The notes under the pieces: model-generated
Database searches by the model: none
What the model saw: the letters and a program-made list of their open reading frames with translations, nothing else
What the model was told of the DNA's origin: nothing
Source: Linanthus parryae
Taxonomy: Eukaryota; Streptophyta; Magnoliopsida; Ericales; Polemoniaceae
Length of the DNA: 64,000 nucleotides
Assembly (NCBI GenBank): GCA_023055425.1
Contig: JALGPY010000014.1
Location: forward strand, 12,980,501-13,044,500
Direction of reading: 5' to 3'
Made by a program: the position numbers and the translations under genes
Part shown: positions 35,160 through 47,159 of the stretch, one piece after another
Layout of the letters: each line of letters opens with the position of its first letter
Position numbering within the stretch: the first letter of the stretch is position 1

Positions 35160-35964
35160 TCAACTTCTCTTGTTGTGACTGATAGCTGGAGCCATTCATG
35201 AAGGAGTTTTGTGTATAGATGTTGTAAGCCCTCTTGGAATTGTTTTTCATAGAAAATCTTTGTGTGTCCAACCTAAACCAACAATATCTTGCTGTGTGTC
35301 TTGGCCTACCACAAATCTGACATTCAACAGAGAACGAAGTACCAGAGAAGGGCTTCCCATTCACACTAGACTTGGAGTAACATGCAGCATTGTAAGATCC
35401 AAGAAGTGATGGCTGAGATTGAGAAAACTCCGGATAATTGGTCTTGTAGTGATTTGAGCAATATTTAGGCTTATATGAAGAATAATAAGCAGTCATGACT
35501 ACAGTAGATGCATGCTGTGACATAGAAGCAGAAATTGGAGGAAACACTTGCTGAGACGCATTAGAATGTGTATGCAATTCCTCAGATATCAACAATGTAC
35601 TAAGCTCATGAACATATAGAGGAGTGCCTCTGATTCTGATATTAGATTTGAAGTGATCATACTCTGCAGGTAGTCCCTTTAGAATGTAGAGAATGAGGTC
35701 TTCTTCTGATATTAGTTCATTTACTTGAGCCAATTGATCAGTAATTTGTTTGATCTGATGAAGATATGCAGTAATACTGAGATGTCCTTTCGCAATAGAG
35801 CAGAGTTTCAGTTTCAATTGATGAACATGTGATCGAGAGAGAGAAACATATCTTGATTCCAACGCAGACCAAATCATATGTGCATGAGAGAGATGTAAAA
35901 TCACAGGGAAAACAGCAGGAGAAATTGAGGCTAAGAGCGCACTCTTGAGATGTTGATCAATCAT
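35068..35964 (-). pseudogene. Copia gag (UBN2-type capsid and zinc knuckle)
   Basis: The frame from 35964 reads a capsid domain of the UBN2/gag-polypeptide type (IWSALESRYVSLSRSHVHQL, YLHQIKQITDQLAQ, EDLILYILKGLPAEYDHF). A zinc knuckle with the spacing C-Q-I-C-x4-H-x4-C (CQICGRPRHTARYC) lies near 35320. The frame overlaps the protease frame by 92 bp in another register, which shows a shift between gag and pol. Upstream gag extends beyond 35964 but is interrupted. Confidence 0.83.
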
Positions 35965-36295
35965 AAACCACTTAGAGAACTCATGATTAAATTCAATTTG
36001 AAGATGAGCAGACGATTATGAAGAACTAGGGTTTTGAAACTACGAAGGAATGTTCTTACCAAACATATAGTCAAGAAGATCATTGGCCTGTAAAATTGTG
36101 AGCATCTGAGCCTTCCAGACAAGATAATTTGTTCCATCGAGACGTACTCTCACAAGAGAGTTCAGATTTGAGATGAAGAACTTCCTGAAGGAATCCCCAA
36201 ATCGGAGTCTGTTGAAGACGACGACATGAAGATACAGAGTAATCAGCAGAATTGGATGAAATTGAAGGATATGAAGGAGCGACGAGCTTCAAGAG

Positions 36296-36307
36296 GCTCT
36301 GATACCA
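36296..36307 (-). other. Primer binding site (tRNA-iMet type)
   Basis: TGGTATCAGAGC on the minus strand, immediately after the LTR end CTACA. Confidence 0.92.
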
Positions 36308-36533
36308 TGTAGAAAGTGAAGAATTAACAACAATTCATATGAAGATCTTCAAGAAATGAAGAAGATGATGAAGAACAAATAGAGAGAGAGAGAAGTGATA
36401 GAAGAGGGAAAATTAGTTTTGCATTCATTGAATTTTTCTAACAGAAGAATACAGCTAATATATATCTGTAATTAGCTTTTAGGCTAATAACAGATTGACC
36501 CCTCAAGTCTGCACATATTTCTATCTCTCAATA
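36308..36533 (-). repeat. Copia 5' LTR (minus strand)
   Basis: 226 bp. Its outer end abuts GTTGG, shared with the left flank. Confidence 0.9.
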
Positions 36534-36538
36534 GTTGG

Positions 36539-36567
36539 GCCGGTTAGGAGTTTGTGAAATATCCCGC
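36539..36567. mobile_element. hAT-like element, short middle piece
   Basis: GCCGGTTAGGAG-type sequence between the Copia right duplication and the Tat LTR start. It is compatible with continuation of the element that begins at 31248. Confidence 0.45.
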
Positions 36568-36837
36568 TGTAGTGCTTTCCAGACAGACAGATCACAGCCA
36601 CGTGGCAGTCATCCAACACACCTAGTTGGTCTCCACATACACAGGATCACCACCCGTGCTGATCCACGTGGGGGCTGCGAAACAGGGCCCTCGCATATCA
36701 TTCCACACGGGACTTGTAGCGACTTAGTGGTTTGGAGGCTAGAGTAAGTTCCGTCGCGCGCGACCTTTGGTAACTGCTTTGTGAGATTTATGGTCACGAG
36801 CTCCATAAACCCGGCCAACCTCATAACGGTTCGGGAT
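36568..36837 (+). repeat. Tat 5' LTR, left fragment
   Basis: Begins TGTAGTGCTTTCC and aligns over ~270 bp with the LTR of the TRIM-like element at 54059 (shared CCACGTGG, GGGACTTGTAG and GACTTAGTGGTTTGGAGGCT). It stops at AACGGTTCGGG, where a giant LTR begins. About 300 bp expected from the related LTR are absent. Confidence 0.7.
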
Positions 36838-39748
36838 ATGCTTAATAGAAGCGGCGGAGATCAAAAGCAATACATTTCACAACATTTATTCATATTATTA
36901 AACACCACACTTAGAGTATTACACACTAAGTGTTACTATTACACAAAACTATTTCACAAAACTTATCTAACATTTATTAGATAGTCTACTGGTGACGTGC
37001 ATACTCTAGATGAGTCTCACGCCCCTTCTATCTTACAATCCAGCTCCTAGGCCTGCGGTGGGAAGAAAAACAAGAACCGCAGTTTCCAAAATCAGCTTGA
37101 AATGCTGAGTGAGATACCCCTTAGCGTGTAAAACAAGGAAGATGAAATAGTTGATGATTCACGAGTTAAGTAAAACAGTAACAGAATACGAGTAAAACAT
37201 TATCAGAGTTTGCAGCAGAAATAATCATTTATGAACGTTTTAGAAACAAATCCACTTATCGAAATTCTGTTCCATTGCACATTTCCAAACAGAGGAGCAA
37301 AGATGTCCAGATATTATCTCTTCTCGTTGTACCAGGGTAGACCAGTGACCACGGCAGACATACTAGACCTTAAGTGTTGCAACACCCTCCTGAGAGCGTT
37401 AATCAAAGGAGTGTTATCTAGATGCTAAACCCTAGCCAATAAGGCGTAGAGCCGGGGCACGCGAAGTCCCGCATTTTAGGGAATAAAACCCTAGGGATCT
37501 AAACCTTAGGGGCACACGGAGTCCCGCATTTTAGGACATGAGTCCAAGGGATCGAAACCTGATATAAGTAACAAAACTGGTTCCGATACAAGCGAATCTT
37601 TCTACTTTGCATTATGAACGGATTATTATTGCGTGACAGTTTCAAAGAATCATTTCGAAATGTAGTCAAACTCAAATAAAGCATGTGAAGCACGAAACAC
37701 ATTTTGAGACAAATCAAAAATCATGTATCGACACGAACGAAGCTAGGCTTGCCAGGCTAAGCATGTGAACTCACCTGACGTCAACTCAGCAGTCGTACAA
37801 CGGATGTTCGACGAAACCTACGTCCACGTATCCGTCTCCTACAATATACAAATCTCTAGTCATAACGGTGTTACTTCTCAATAACGATTGCACTAGTCCT
37901 ATACCAATGCTTGGCTAGGTCGTATACTAATTACACTTCTCACAATTCTAATAAAGCTCGTGTTCAAGTCTTATACATACATATATATATATATATCGAG
38001 GTATTTTAAAGATACATTTGATATTAAACAAGTGAAATATTACTTATAAATAATTATTTGGAGAAGCATGTAAAATTTAGATGAACCGTTTGATTATAAC
38101 CATAATTACTAAGAGTATTAAGAAAATATAATATTATCAAATAGTAATTATAATGAGTTATTTCGACTAGAGAATTATAACATTATAATTGTTGTTAAAA
38201 TGATTTAAAACTCACTAGTAAACTAAAGCAACATTTAGTAAGTGGCTAAATCAATATTGATTGCTTAAACGCGAATATATATATATACACATATATACAC
38301 AAGTATTTTACTTATTTCTCTAGAAAATATTCATTTTAGCCAATTTCTAAAACATATATTTTCTTGCTACAAAAGAAAATATTCATTCAATTATGTATTT
38401 GATTGAAAATGACTTTTGTACATAAACATTACTAATACTTTTAATTTATCCTATATATATGTGTATATATATATACACACATATACACATACACATATAT
38501 ACTAAACATATATATGTAGATATAATAGAGAAATTATGAAAACTCATCAGCCCCCCCCCCCCCCTTTAACAGTTTAGTATAGAACAACTAACTCCCCTAA
38601 AGTTTCTGAAAAATACAATTTAACCCCCCCAAAGCATGAATTTCGGCACATACTCAATCTCACCAATAAAAATATGAATTCGAGCTACAAAAACATGGGT
38701 TTGATTACATTAAACAACTCAGGAGGTGATTTAGATCTTACCCACTCCAAGAATCGCGAGAATCGGTCGAAAAACGAAGCGGGTCGGGTTGTCGAAAAAC
38801 TCGCCGGAAAGTGGAGCTCGACGCCAGCGATTGGGGCTTCCCCAGCTCCGGTCGATGATCCTAATGGCCAGGTCGGACCTCTTAGAGGCCAGAGAGGTGG
38901 AGAGATAGGGGTGGGTGGCTCTGTTTGGTTCGGGTGGAGTTCACCCGAAGCTTTCGCCGGTTTTAATGGCCGACGGTGGTGGCGGCGTGCTCTGTTTTGG
39001 GTGTCGATTATTGCTGCCTTTGTCTATGTTTTCGAACAGGGAGGAGGATGAGACAGATCAAAGAGAGGTAGGAAGGAAGAGGGAGAAGAGCAGGGGGTTG
39101 TTCGGGGGTGGTTCCCGTCGGCAGTGGTGGTGGTGGTGGCGGCTTCGGAGCTTGCCGCCGCTGCTGCTGCTGGGTCTCTGTTTCTGGACAGAGAAGAGAG
39201 GCAGAAACAGAGAGAGAGACAGAGAGGGAGAGACTAGGGAGGAGATGGAGGTGGAAGGTGGTGGTGGAGCTCTCGGTGGTGGTGTGGCTGGGAAGACGAA
39301 AAGGATGAAGGTGAAAGTGATGATGGTGATGAGGGAGGAATAGGGGAATGATTTATAGGCGAAGAGTAGTGTGGAGGAAGGAAGTAGGAGAAGCTTATGG
39401 TGGAAGAGACGGTGTACGGTGGCGGTGGCAAAAATCTTGCTGGAGAAGATGAAAAATTTTGAAGGTGATAAGCATTGGGAGAAATATTAAGGTGTGGGTG
39501 GCACTCCGACGGGTAGTGTACTCTAGTGTAGCACACACACACAATCTCGCGGTTATTTAACACGCATTAAACTTAAAATAAAGAAAATAATTATGTTTTA
39601 ACTTACGATTACTAACTCAACGTTTCTCTATAATCTCATACAATATTAATACGATAAATTACCCAAATTATATATGTATATAAATATATTTATTTATTTG
39701 GCTATCCGAATTACTATTTTACCCTTAGATTTTAGACGGGGTATTACA
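36838..39748 (-). repeat. Giant LTR copy 1, outer ~50 bp missing
   Basis: The plus-strand sequence ends GGGGTATTACA. The other end lacks the TGCAACAACCCCC...GGGCG segment present in copies 2 and 3. It has two units of a ~59-bp minisatellite containing CGGAGTCCCGCATTTTAGG (copies 2 and 3 have three) and a C14 tract at 38551-38564 where the others have C5. It contains several TA/CA microsatellites. Confidence 0.9.
39351..39357 (-). promoter_or_regulatory. TATA box of giant LTR copy 1
   Basis: TATAAAT on the minus strand, about 400 bp inside the LTR. A CT-rich leader follows downstream. Confidence 0.6.
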
Positions 39749-39809
39749 TCCTCCCCCCCCCCCCTTAGACTAAGCTTCGTCCTCAAAGCTTGGACGGGTT
39801 TCTAGGGTC

Positions 39810-42511
39810 TCAGTGGTTTTCTAAATGAGAAGCACAGAGATTAAGGTCAGAGTGCTTACCTTTTGTATTGTTCAGTGCTTGTGCCTCCGTTTTACTCAAC
39901 ACAAAAACTCTTCCAGGTGGCCTCTGGTCGTTTCCCTGAGTGGCGTTCCCTCCATTCCTGTTCCTATTGTTTCCAGCCTCATCATTTCCGTTGGTAGCTG
40001 CTTTCCTATTCTGTCCTCCATTCCTATTGCCATTTCCATAATTTTTATTGTTGCGAAATTGGTTTCCCCCATTCTGATTCTGACGTTGTCCCTGCCCGTT
40101 GCTCCTTTGCTCATTTTCAGCTGTCATCCTCCTCCTACAGTCAGAAGCTATGTGGCCTTTGATGCCACAAAACCTGCCAGTCAGGGCCGAGCCTTCACAA
40201 GTGTATCCTCTGTGGTTATAGCCACATCTGTTGCAGTTAAGATTGCGTTGCTGGTTTCGGTTGTCCCCATTTCCCCAATTCTGATTACCTCCAACATTGA
40301 CTAGCTTGGGACGCTTATCCGCCCTTTGGTTACTGACACGCTTCAACTGCAAGTGCACAGTTGTCGGTGTAGTGATAATATTCCGGAAATCCGGGTTTTC
40401 GAACCCAAGAGACTTCGTGTAAATTAACTACTAAATTTATTCTTTATGTGGGCCAAGCGCGTTGAGTTGTGTGTTCTAATTCTACTAAAAATTAAAATAA
40501 CAATTATCTCAAATAATTCAACAAATTATTTCAAGATTAATAAGCACGAGTTGATTTGGATGGTTCTCAAAATTGATCAAGTTCAGGATATCTCTACGGA
40601 TCACTAGGTATTTCACACTACGTTGGATTTATGTTCTACTAACACGATGAGTTTTTGTTCTAGTTAAACGCAATTTTATATTGAAGATGTCTCAACCAAT
40701 AACTATGCTTAAACTCTCATAACTGATTCCTCTAGCCTACTCAAGTTCAAACACGCATTACAATATTAATTCTACTCTTTGTTCTTAGCTAACTAGCAAG
40801 ATTCCTCAACCCAAGATACGGCTAGTGTGTATTTCAAGTTTCCGGGCAACGAATGTAGATTCCTCTATCATTCACAACCTAAGACAATCCTATTAATACG
40901 TATACTAATAGAAAAGATAGATGAAAGATGTAAAATACACATAACTAGATAAAACCTCATCAATTAAGCTTGAAAGCATGCAAGCAAATCCATAAATCAC
41001 AATATGTAGTGATCAAACCCTAGTTTCCTACGAGATATCCTGAAATAAGCGTTTAGCTATGCATAAACATGTTCAATATACAAAGTTTCATGATCCAATA
41101 TAAAAAACTAGAGAAGAAACGAAGATTAGAAGCCAAACGGATGATCCAAGCTCTCCAACCTAGCTCCAAGCTCTCCAATGGCGTAGAATGATGAATATCC
41201 TCAGCCTTAGGTCGTTCTCTACTATTAAAACCCGTTCCTTCTTTCTTTTTTTTCTGAAATAACACTTTTACCCCTTTCTACTCACGCCAGATCCAATAAT
41301 GTGATCTTGGGATCACAATTTGTGATCCTAGGATCACCTCTTGTAGTTGTAGAGTCACGTTACTCTTCTATGTGGTCTTGCACTTTGATCTTGTGATCAT
41401 AGGATCACCTTTTTAGGATCACAATGACCTTCCATGTGAGTTTGCTTCTTTTCACTCCTCTTGAAAATTTGGCTAAGTCTTTTCTCCTCTTAGCTTCTCC
41501 TCTTCTTCTATTCTCTCATGCATTCCTTGAGTTCTTTCTTTCCGAAGTTTTCCTCCGTTCCAAAATCCGCACTCCACGCTTTCGGTTCCTGAAATCCACA
41601 ACACGAACAAATACCGGAAGATCAAATGCGACAAATAAGCATAAAACATGCATAAAACGCCTGGATTACACCATGAAGTCCAAATACTCAAGTATGCTCA
41701 AAACTATCAAAACTGGGCCTAAAACACATAAGCATCGGAAAGTACGCGAAACGACAAGTAATCACAATAGAATATAACTCCAACTATGGAGTTATCAGTT
41801 ACTCCTGCCGTGTTCATAACTTTCATCATCTTCGCCTTCTCCTTTTCTCTTCTTTTGTTGTGTCATCACCTGATCGACTCTCCAGATGTTAGCAGCTATC
41901 CCATATGCCTCAGAAAGTGTGTCGTAGGTTCTGGTGAGCATGGTCCTCTGAATCTCAAGCTTCAGACCTCCGATGAAACGAGTTACCAAGCGCCTTTTGG
42001 TCGGTACAGTATCTTCTGCGAAACGAGATAGCTCCACGAACTTGTCGTATTATTCAGTCACCGAATCGTTTCCTTGCTTTAGTGCAATGAACTCCTGATA
42101 CTTATGATCCTTAACATGCTCCAGATAAAAGGCGACTCTCATTGCAGTCTTCAGGGCCTCCCAGTTAAAACCTTCATGAGCCATGAACCTTGCTCGATTG
42201 GCAGTCCACCAGTTGTCAACTTTTCCCTTGAAGTAGAACGCTGCCTCCTTAACCATTCTAGCTTCTGGGCATTCCATGGCCTGGAAAATCTTGTCGAACT
42301 CCCTAATCCAATTCTCAAGCAACACGGGATCTTCTTGTCCAAAGAAGCAACTCGGGTTTCGACGAGCTATCTTTTTAGCCCAATCAGGTTCTTGCTCAAC
42401 AACAACGTTGTTATTGTTGTTCCGGTTGTTGTTGTTCATTGCCTGAACAAACTGATCCATATGGTCGATCAACTGAGCCACTTGCGGGTGTAGGGCTTCT
42501 TCTCCTTCCAT
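39810..42511 (-). pseudogene. gag of the giant-LTR element, copy A, split by a solo LTR
   Basis: The ATG at 42511 starts MEGEEALHPQ with an Asn-rich stretch, then a Retrotrans_gag capsid domain (WIREFDKIFQAMECPEARMV, AAFYFKGKVDNWWTANRARF). A TAA near 42050 replaces a tyrosine codon that copy B keeps. The frame continues (LSRFAEDTVP, TRFIGGLKLEIQRTM) to 41803. A 1464-bp solo LTR then intervenes. Beyond it, 40333-39810 holds the basic, Asn/Gly/Gln-rich tail with a CNRCGYNHRGYTC knuckle and a second CGIKGHIASDC knuckle. Gag alone would package its own RNA while using pol from another element. Confidence 0.85.
40334..41797 (-). mobile_element. Solo LTR of an unrelated retrotransposon
   Basis: A 1464-bp insertion present in gag copy A and absent from copy B. 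Its ends are TGACACGC and GTTATCA (TG...CA), flanked by GTTAC (40329-40333, 41798-41802). On the minus strand it begins TGATAACTCC followed by a short palindrome. No internal region remains, so a solo LTR is the simplest reading; orientation is tentative. Confidence 0.75.
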
Positions 42512-42884
42512 TTCTTAGTTTCGAGAGGTAACGGTACTCCTAGTGATGACGTACCCCAAACGATTCCTTACCGCAACACACGTACTTCCCCAAATGAAAG
42601 GTCACACTAATAAATACTCAATACAACCTAACCAAACAATATCTCAGCGAGATACACAGAAGAACACACACATAAAGGATACTAGAGATACGGTTTCATA
42701 ACCATATACCGTATTGGTACTAGGGTCTTAACACGAAACAGAATAATCTCAGATAGCACAAAACAACTTGTCAAGCAAGAGGAAGTGACCAAGAACTCCC
42801 CAAATACCCGGCTTATCCGTATTTTATCTTGTCCTAAGTTCTTTAAGTTAACCTACAAGATTTAATACCTTAGTTGGAAAGAAC

Positions 42885-42897
42885 TGCTCTGATACCA
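42885..42897 (-). other. Primer binding site, copy A
   Basis: TGGTATCAGAGCA on the minus strand, two bases from the LTR end TTGTTGCA. It is tRNA-iMet type and intact. Confidence 0.88.
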
Positions 42898-42899
42898 CC

Positions 42900-45800
42900 T
42901 GCAACAACCCCCTTATCCGACTCGGGACAAGACCGGGAGGGCGATGCTTAATAGAAGCGGCGGAGATCAAAAGCAATACATTTCACAACATTTATTCATA
43001 TTATTAAACACCACACTTAGAGTATTACACACTAGTTGCTACTATTACACAAAACTATTTCACAAAACTTATCTAACATTTATTAGATAGTCTACTGGTG
43101 ACGTGCATACTCTAGATGAGTCTCGCGCCCCTTCTAACTTACAATCCAACTCCTAGGCCTGCGGTGGGAAGAAAAAAAAGAACCGCAGTTTCAAAAATCA
43201 GCTTGAAATGCTTAGTGAGATACCCCTTAGCGTGCAAAACAAGGAAGATGAAATAGTTGATGATTCACGAGTTAAGTAAAACAGTAACAGAATACGAGTA
43301 AAACATTATCAGAGTTTGCAGCAGAAATAATCATTTATGAACGTTTTAGAAACAAATCCACTTATCGAAATTATGTTCCATTGCACATTTCCAAACAGAG
43401 GAGCAAAGATGTCCAGATATTATCTCTTCTCGTTGTACCAGGGTAGACAAGTGACCACGACAGACATACTAGACCTTAAGTGTTGCAACACCCTCCTGAG
43501 AGCGTCAATCAAAGGAGTGTTATCTAGATGCTAAACCCTAGCCAATAAGGCGTAGAGCCGGGGCACGCGAAGTCCCGCATTTTAGGGAATAAAACCCAAG
43601 GGATCTAAACCTTAGGGGCACACGGAGTCCCGCATTTTAGGGAATGAAACCCAAGGGATCTAAACCTTAGGGGCACACGGAGTCCCGCATTTTAGGACAT
43701 GAGTCAAGGGATCGAAACCTGATATAAGTAACAAAACTGGTTCCGGTACAAGCGAATCTTTCTACTTTGCATTATGAACGGATTATTATTGCGTGACAGT
43801 TTCAAAGAATCATTTCGAAATGTAGTCAAACTCAAATAAAGCATGTGAAGCACAAAACACATTTTGAGACAAATCAAAAATCATGTATCGACACGAACTA
43901 AGCTAGGCTTGCTAGGCTAAGCATGTGAACTCACCTGACGTCAACTCAGCAGTCGTACAACGGATGTTCGATGAAACCAATGTCCACGTATCCGTCTCCT
44001 ACAATATACAAATCTCTAGTCATAACGGTGTTACTTCTCAATAACGATTGCACTAGTCCTATACCAATGCTTGGCTAGGTCGTATACTAATTACACTTCT
44101 CACAATTCTAATAAAACTCGTGTTCAAGTCTTATACATACATACATATATACATACATATATATATCGAGGTATTTTAAAGATAGATTTGATATTAAACA
44201 AGTAAATTATTACTTATAAATAATTATTTGGAGAAGCATGTAAAATTTAGATGAACCGTTTGATTATAGCCATAATTACTAAGAGTATTAAGAAAATATA
44301 ATATTATCAAATAGTAATTATAATGAGTTATTTCGACTAGAGAATTATAACATTATAATTGTTGTTAAAATGATTTAAAACTCACTAGTAAACTAAAGCA
44401 ACATTTAGTAAGGGGCTAAATCAATATTGATTGCTTAAACGTATATATATACACATTTATACACAAGTATTTTACTTATTTCTCTAGAAAATTTTCATTT
44501 TAGCCAATTTCTAAAACATATATTTTCTTGCTACAAAAGAAAACATTCATTCAATTATGTATTTAATTGAAAATGACTTTCGTACATAAACATTACAAAT
44601 ACTTTTAATTTATCCTATATATATGTATATATATATATACACACACACATATACACATACACATATATACTAAACATATATATGTAGATATAATAGAGAA
44701 ATTATGAAAACTCATCAGCCCCCTTTAACAGTTTAGTATAGAACAACTAACTCCCCTAAAGTTTCTGAAAAATACAATTTAACCCCCCAAAGCATGAATT
44801 TCGGCACATACTCAATCTCACCAATAAAAATATGTATTCGAGCTACAAAAACATGGGTTTGATTACACTAAACAACTCAGGAGGTGATTTAGATCTTACC
44901 CACTCCAAGAATCGCGAGAATCGGTCGAAAAACGAAGCGGGTCGGGTTGTCGAAAAACTCGCCGGAAAGTGGAGCTCGACGCCGGCGATTGGGGCTAACC
45001 CAGCTCCGGTCGATGATCCTAATGGCCTGGTCGGACCTCTTAGAGGCCAGAGAGGTGGAGAGATAGGGGTGGGTGGCTCTGTTTGGTTCCGGGTGGAGTT
45101 CACCCGAAGCTTTCGCCGGTTTTAATGGCCGACGGTGGTGGCGGCGTGCTCTGTTTTGGGTGTCGATTGTTGCTGCCTTTGTGTATGTTTTCGAACAGGG
45201 AGGAGGATGAGACAGAGCAAAGAGAGGTAGGAAGGAAGAGGGAGAAGAGCAGGGGGTTGTTCGGGGGTGGTTCCCGTCGGCAGTGGTGGTGGTGGTGGCG
45301 GCTTCGGAGCTTGCCGCCGCTGCTGCTGCTGGGTCTCTGTTTCTGGACAGAGAAGAGAGGCAGAAACAGAGAGAGAGACTGAGAGGGAGAGACTAGGGAG
45401 GAGATGGAGGTGGAAGGTGGTGGTGGAGCTCTCGGTGGTGGTGTGGATGGGAAGAAGAAAAGGATGATGGTGAAAGTGATGATGGTGATGAGGGAGGAAT
45501 AGGGGAATGATTTATAGGCGAAGAGTAGTGTGGAGGAAGGAAGTAGGAGAAGCTTATGGTGGAAGAGAGGGTGTACGGTGGTGGTGGCAAAAATCTTTCC
45601 GGAGAAGATGAAAAATTTTGAAAGTGATAAGCATTGGGAGAAATATTAAGGTGTGGGTGGAACTCCGACGGGTAGTGTACTCTAGTGTAGCACACACACA
45701 CAATCTCGCAGCGATTTCACACGCGTTAAAACTTAAAATAAAGAAATAATAATGTTTTAACTTACGATTACTAACTCAACGTTTCTCTAAAATCTCATAC

Positions 45801-45907
45801 AATATTAATACGATAAAATACCCAAATTATATATGTATATATATATATTTATTTATTTAGCTATCCGAATTACTATTTTACCCTTAGATTTTAGACGGGG
45901 TATTACA
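42900..45907 (-). repeat. Giant LTR copy 2
   Basis: 3008 bp, plus-strand ends TGCAACAACC and GGTATTACA. Three minisatellite units lie near 43558-43710. Closely similar to copy 3; it shares the middle position of the array. Confidence 0.92.
45510..45516 (-). promoter_or_regulatory. TATA box of giant LTR copy 2
   Basis: TATAAAT on the minus strand, at the position equivalent to that in copy 1. Confidence 0.6.
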
Positions 45908-45923
45908 TCCTCCCCCCCTTAGA

Positions 45924-47159
45924 CTAAGCTTCGTCCTCGAAGCTTGGACGGGTTTCTAGGGTCTTAGTTGTTTTCTTACCTTTTGTATTGTTCAGTGCTT
46001 GTGCCTCCGTTTTACTCAACACAAAAACTCTTCCAGGTGGCCTCTGGTCGTTTCCCTGAGTGACGTTCCCTCCATTCCTGTTAATATTGTTTCCAGCCTC
46101 ATCATTTCCGTTGGTAGCTGCATTCCTATTCTGTCCTCCATTCCTGTTGCCATTTCCATTGTTGTTATTGTTGCGAAATTGGTTTCCCCCATTCTGATTC
46201 TGACGTTGTCCCTGCCCGTTGCTCCTTTGCTCATTTTCAGCTGTCATCCTCCTCCTACAGTCAGAAGCTATGTGGCATTTGATGCCATAAAACCTGCAAG
46301 TCAGGGCCGAGCCTTCACAAGTGTATCCTCTGTGGTTATATCCACATCTGTTGCAGTTAAGATTGCGTTGCTGGTTTCGGTCGTCCCCATTTCCCCAATT
46401 CTGATTACCTCCAACATTGACTAGCTTGGGACGCTTATCCGCCCTTTGGTTACTCCTGCCATGTTCATAACTGTCATCATCTTCGCCTTATCCTTTTCTC
46501 TTCTTTTGTTGTGTCATCACCTGATCGACTCTCCAGATGTTAGCAGCTATCCCATATGCCTCAGAAAGTGTGTCGTAGGTTCTGGTGAGCATGGTCCTCT
46601 GAATCTCAAGCTTCAGACCTCCGATGAAACGAGTTACCAAGCGCCTTTCAATCGGTACAGTATCTTCTGCGAAACGAGATAGCTCCACGAACTTGTCGTA
46701 GTATTCAGTCACCGAATCGTTTCCTTGCTTTAGTGCAATGAACTCCTGATACTTATGCTCCTTAACATGCTCCGGATAAAAGGCGACTCTCATTGCAGTC
46801 TTCAGGGCCTCCCAGTTAAAACCTTCATGAGCCATGAACCTTGCTCGATTGGCAGTCCACCAGTTGTCAGCTTTTCCCTTGAAGTAGAACGCTGCCTCCT
46901 TAACCATTCTAGCTTCTGGGCATTCCATGGCCTAGAAAATCTTATCGAACTCCCTAATCCAATTCTCAAGCAACACGGGATCTTATTGTCCAAAGAAGCA
47001 ACTCGGGTTTCGACGAGCTATCTTTTTAGCCCAATCAGGTTCTTGCTCAACAACGTTGTTACTGTTGTTCCGGTTGTTGTTGTTCATTGCCTGAACAAAC
47101 TGATCCATATGGCCGATCAACTGAGCCACTTGTGGGTGTAGGGCTTCTTCTCCTTCCAT
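45924..47159 (-). pseudogene. gag of the giant-LTR element, copy B
   Basis: Uninterrupted by insertion but mutated. The ATG at 47159 matches copy A. Stops occur in the segment before 46928 (after SCFFGQ and before AMEC). The capsid domain then reads open through NWWTANRARF and TRFIGGLKL to a TAA near 46488 in KKRKG, which copy A lacks. The last ~100 codons end in the Gly/Asn/Gln-rich tail, where this copy runs on to FEDEA. The two copies carry different stops, so they decayed independently after duplication. Confidence 0.83.

Larger units (their letters stand above)
31562..36533 (-). mobile_element. Copia retrotransposon, degraded (minus strand)
   Basis: LTRs 31562-31783 and 36308-36533 are flanked by GTTGG (31557-31561, 36534-36538). 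On the minus strand the LTR begins TATTGAGAG and ends CTTTCTACA. A tRNA-iMet-type primer site directly follows the 5' LTR (right side). The order gag, protease, integrase, RT, RNase H is Copia. Many stops and frameshifts make it inactive, and the LTRs show more differences than those of the element at 3.6 kb, so it is older. Confidence 0.92.

Noticed and set aside
37970..38520. TA/CA-rich tracts in LTRs as a possible origin or matrix attachment site
   Set aside because: Simple microsatellites that vary in length between LTR copies; nothing supports a function.
38674..39343. Plus-strand reading frames of 60-140 codons repeated in the three giant LTRs (also near 44832-45467 and 49508-50177)
   Set aside because: They lie antisense to the element, in purine-rich leader sequence. 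They change frame between copies, so they look like by-products of repeat composition.
39825..40304. Long plus-strand frame opposite the gag zinc knuckle
   Set aside because: Mirror of the Asn/Gly/Gln-rich minus-strand gag tail; also seen opposite copy B.
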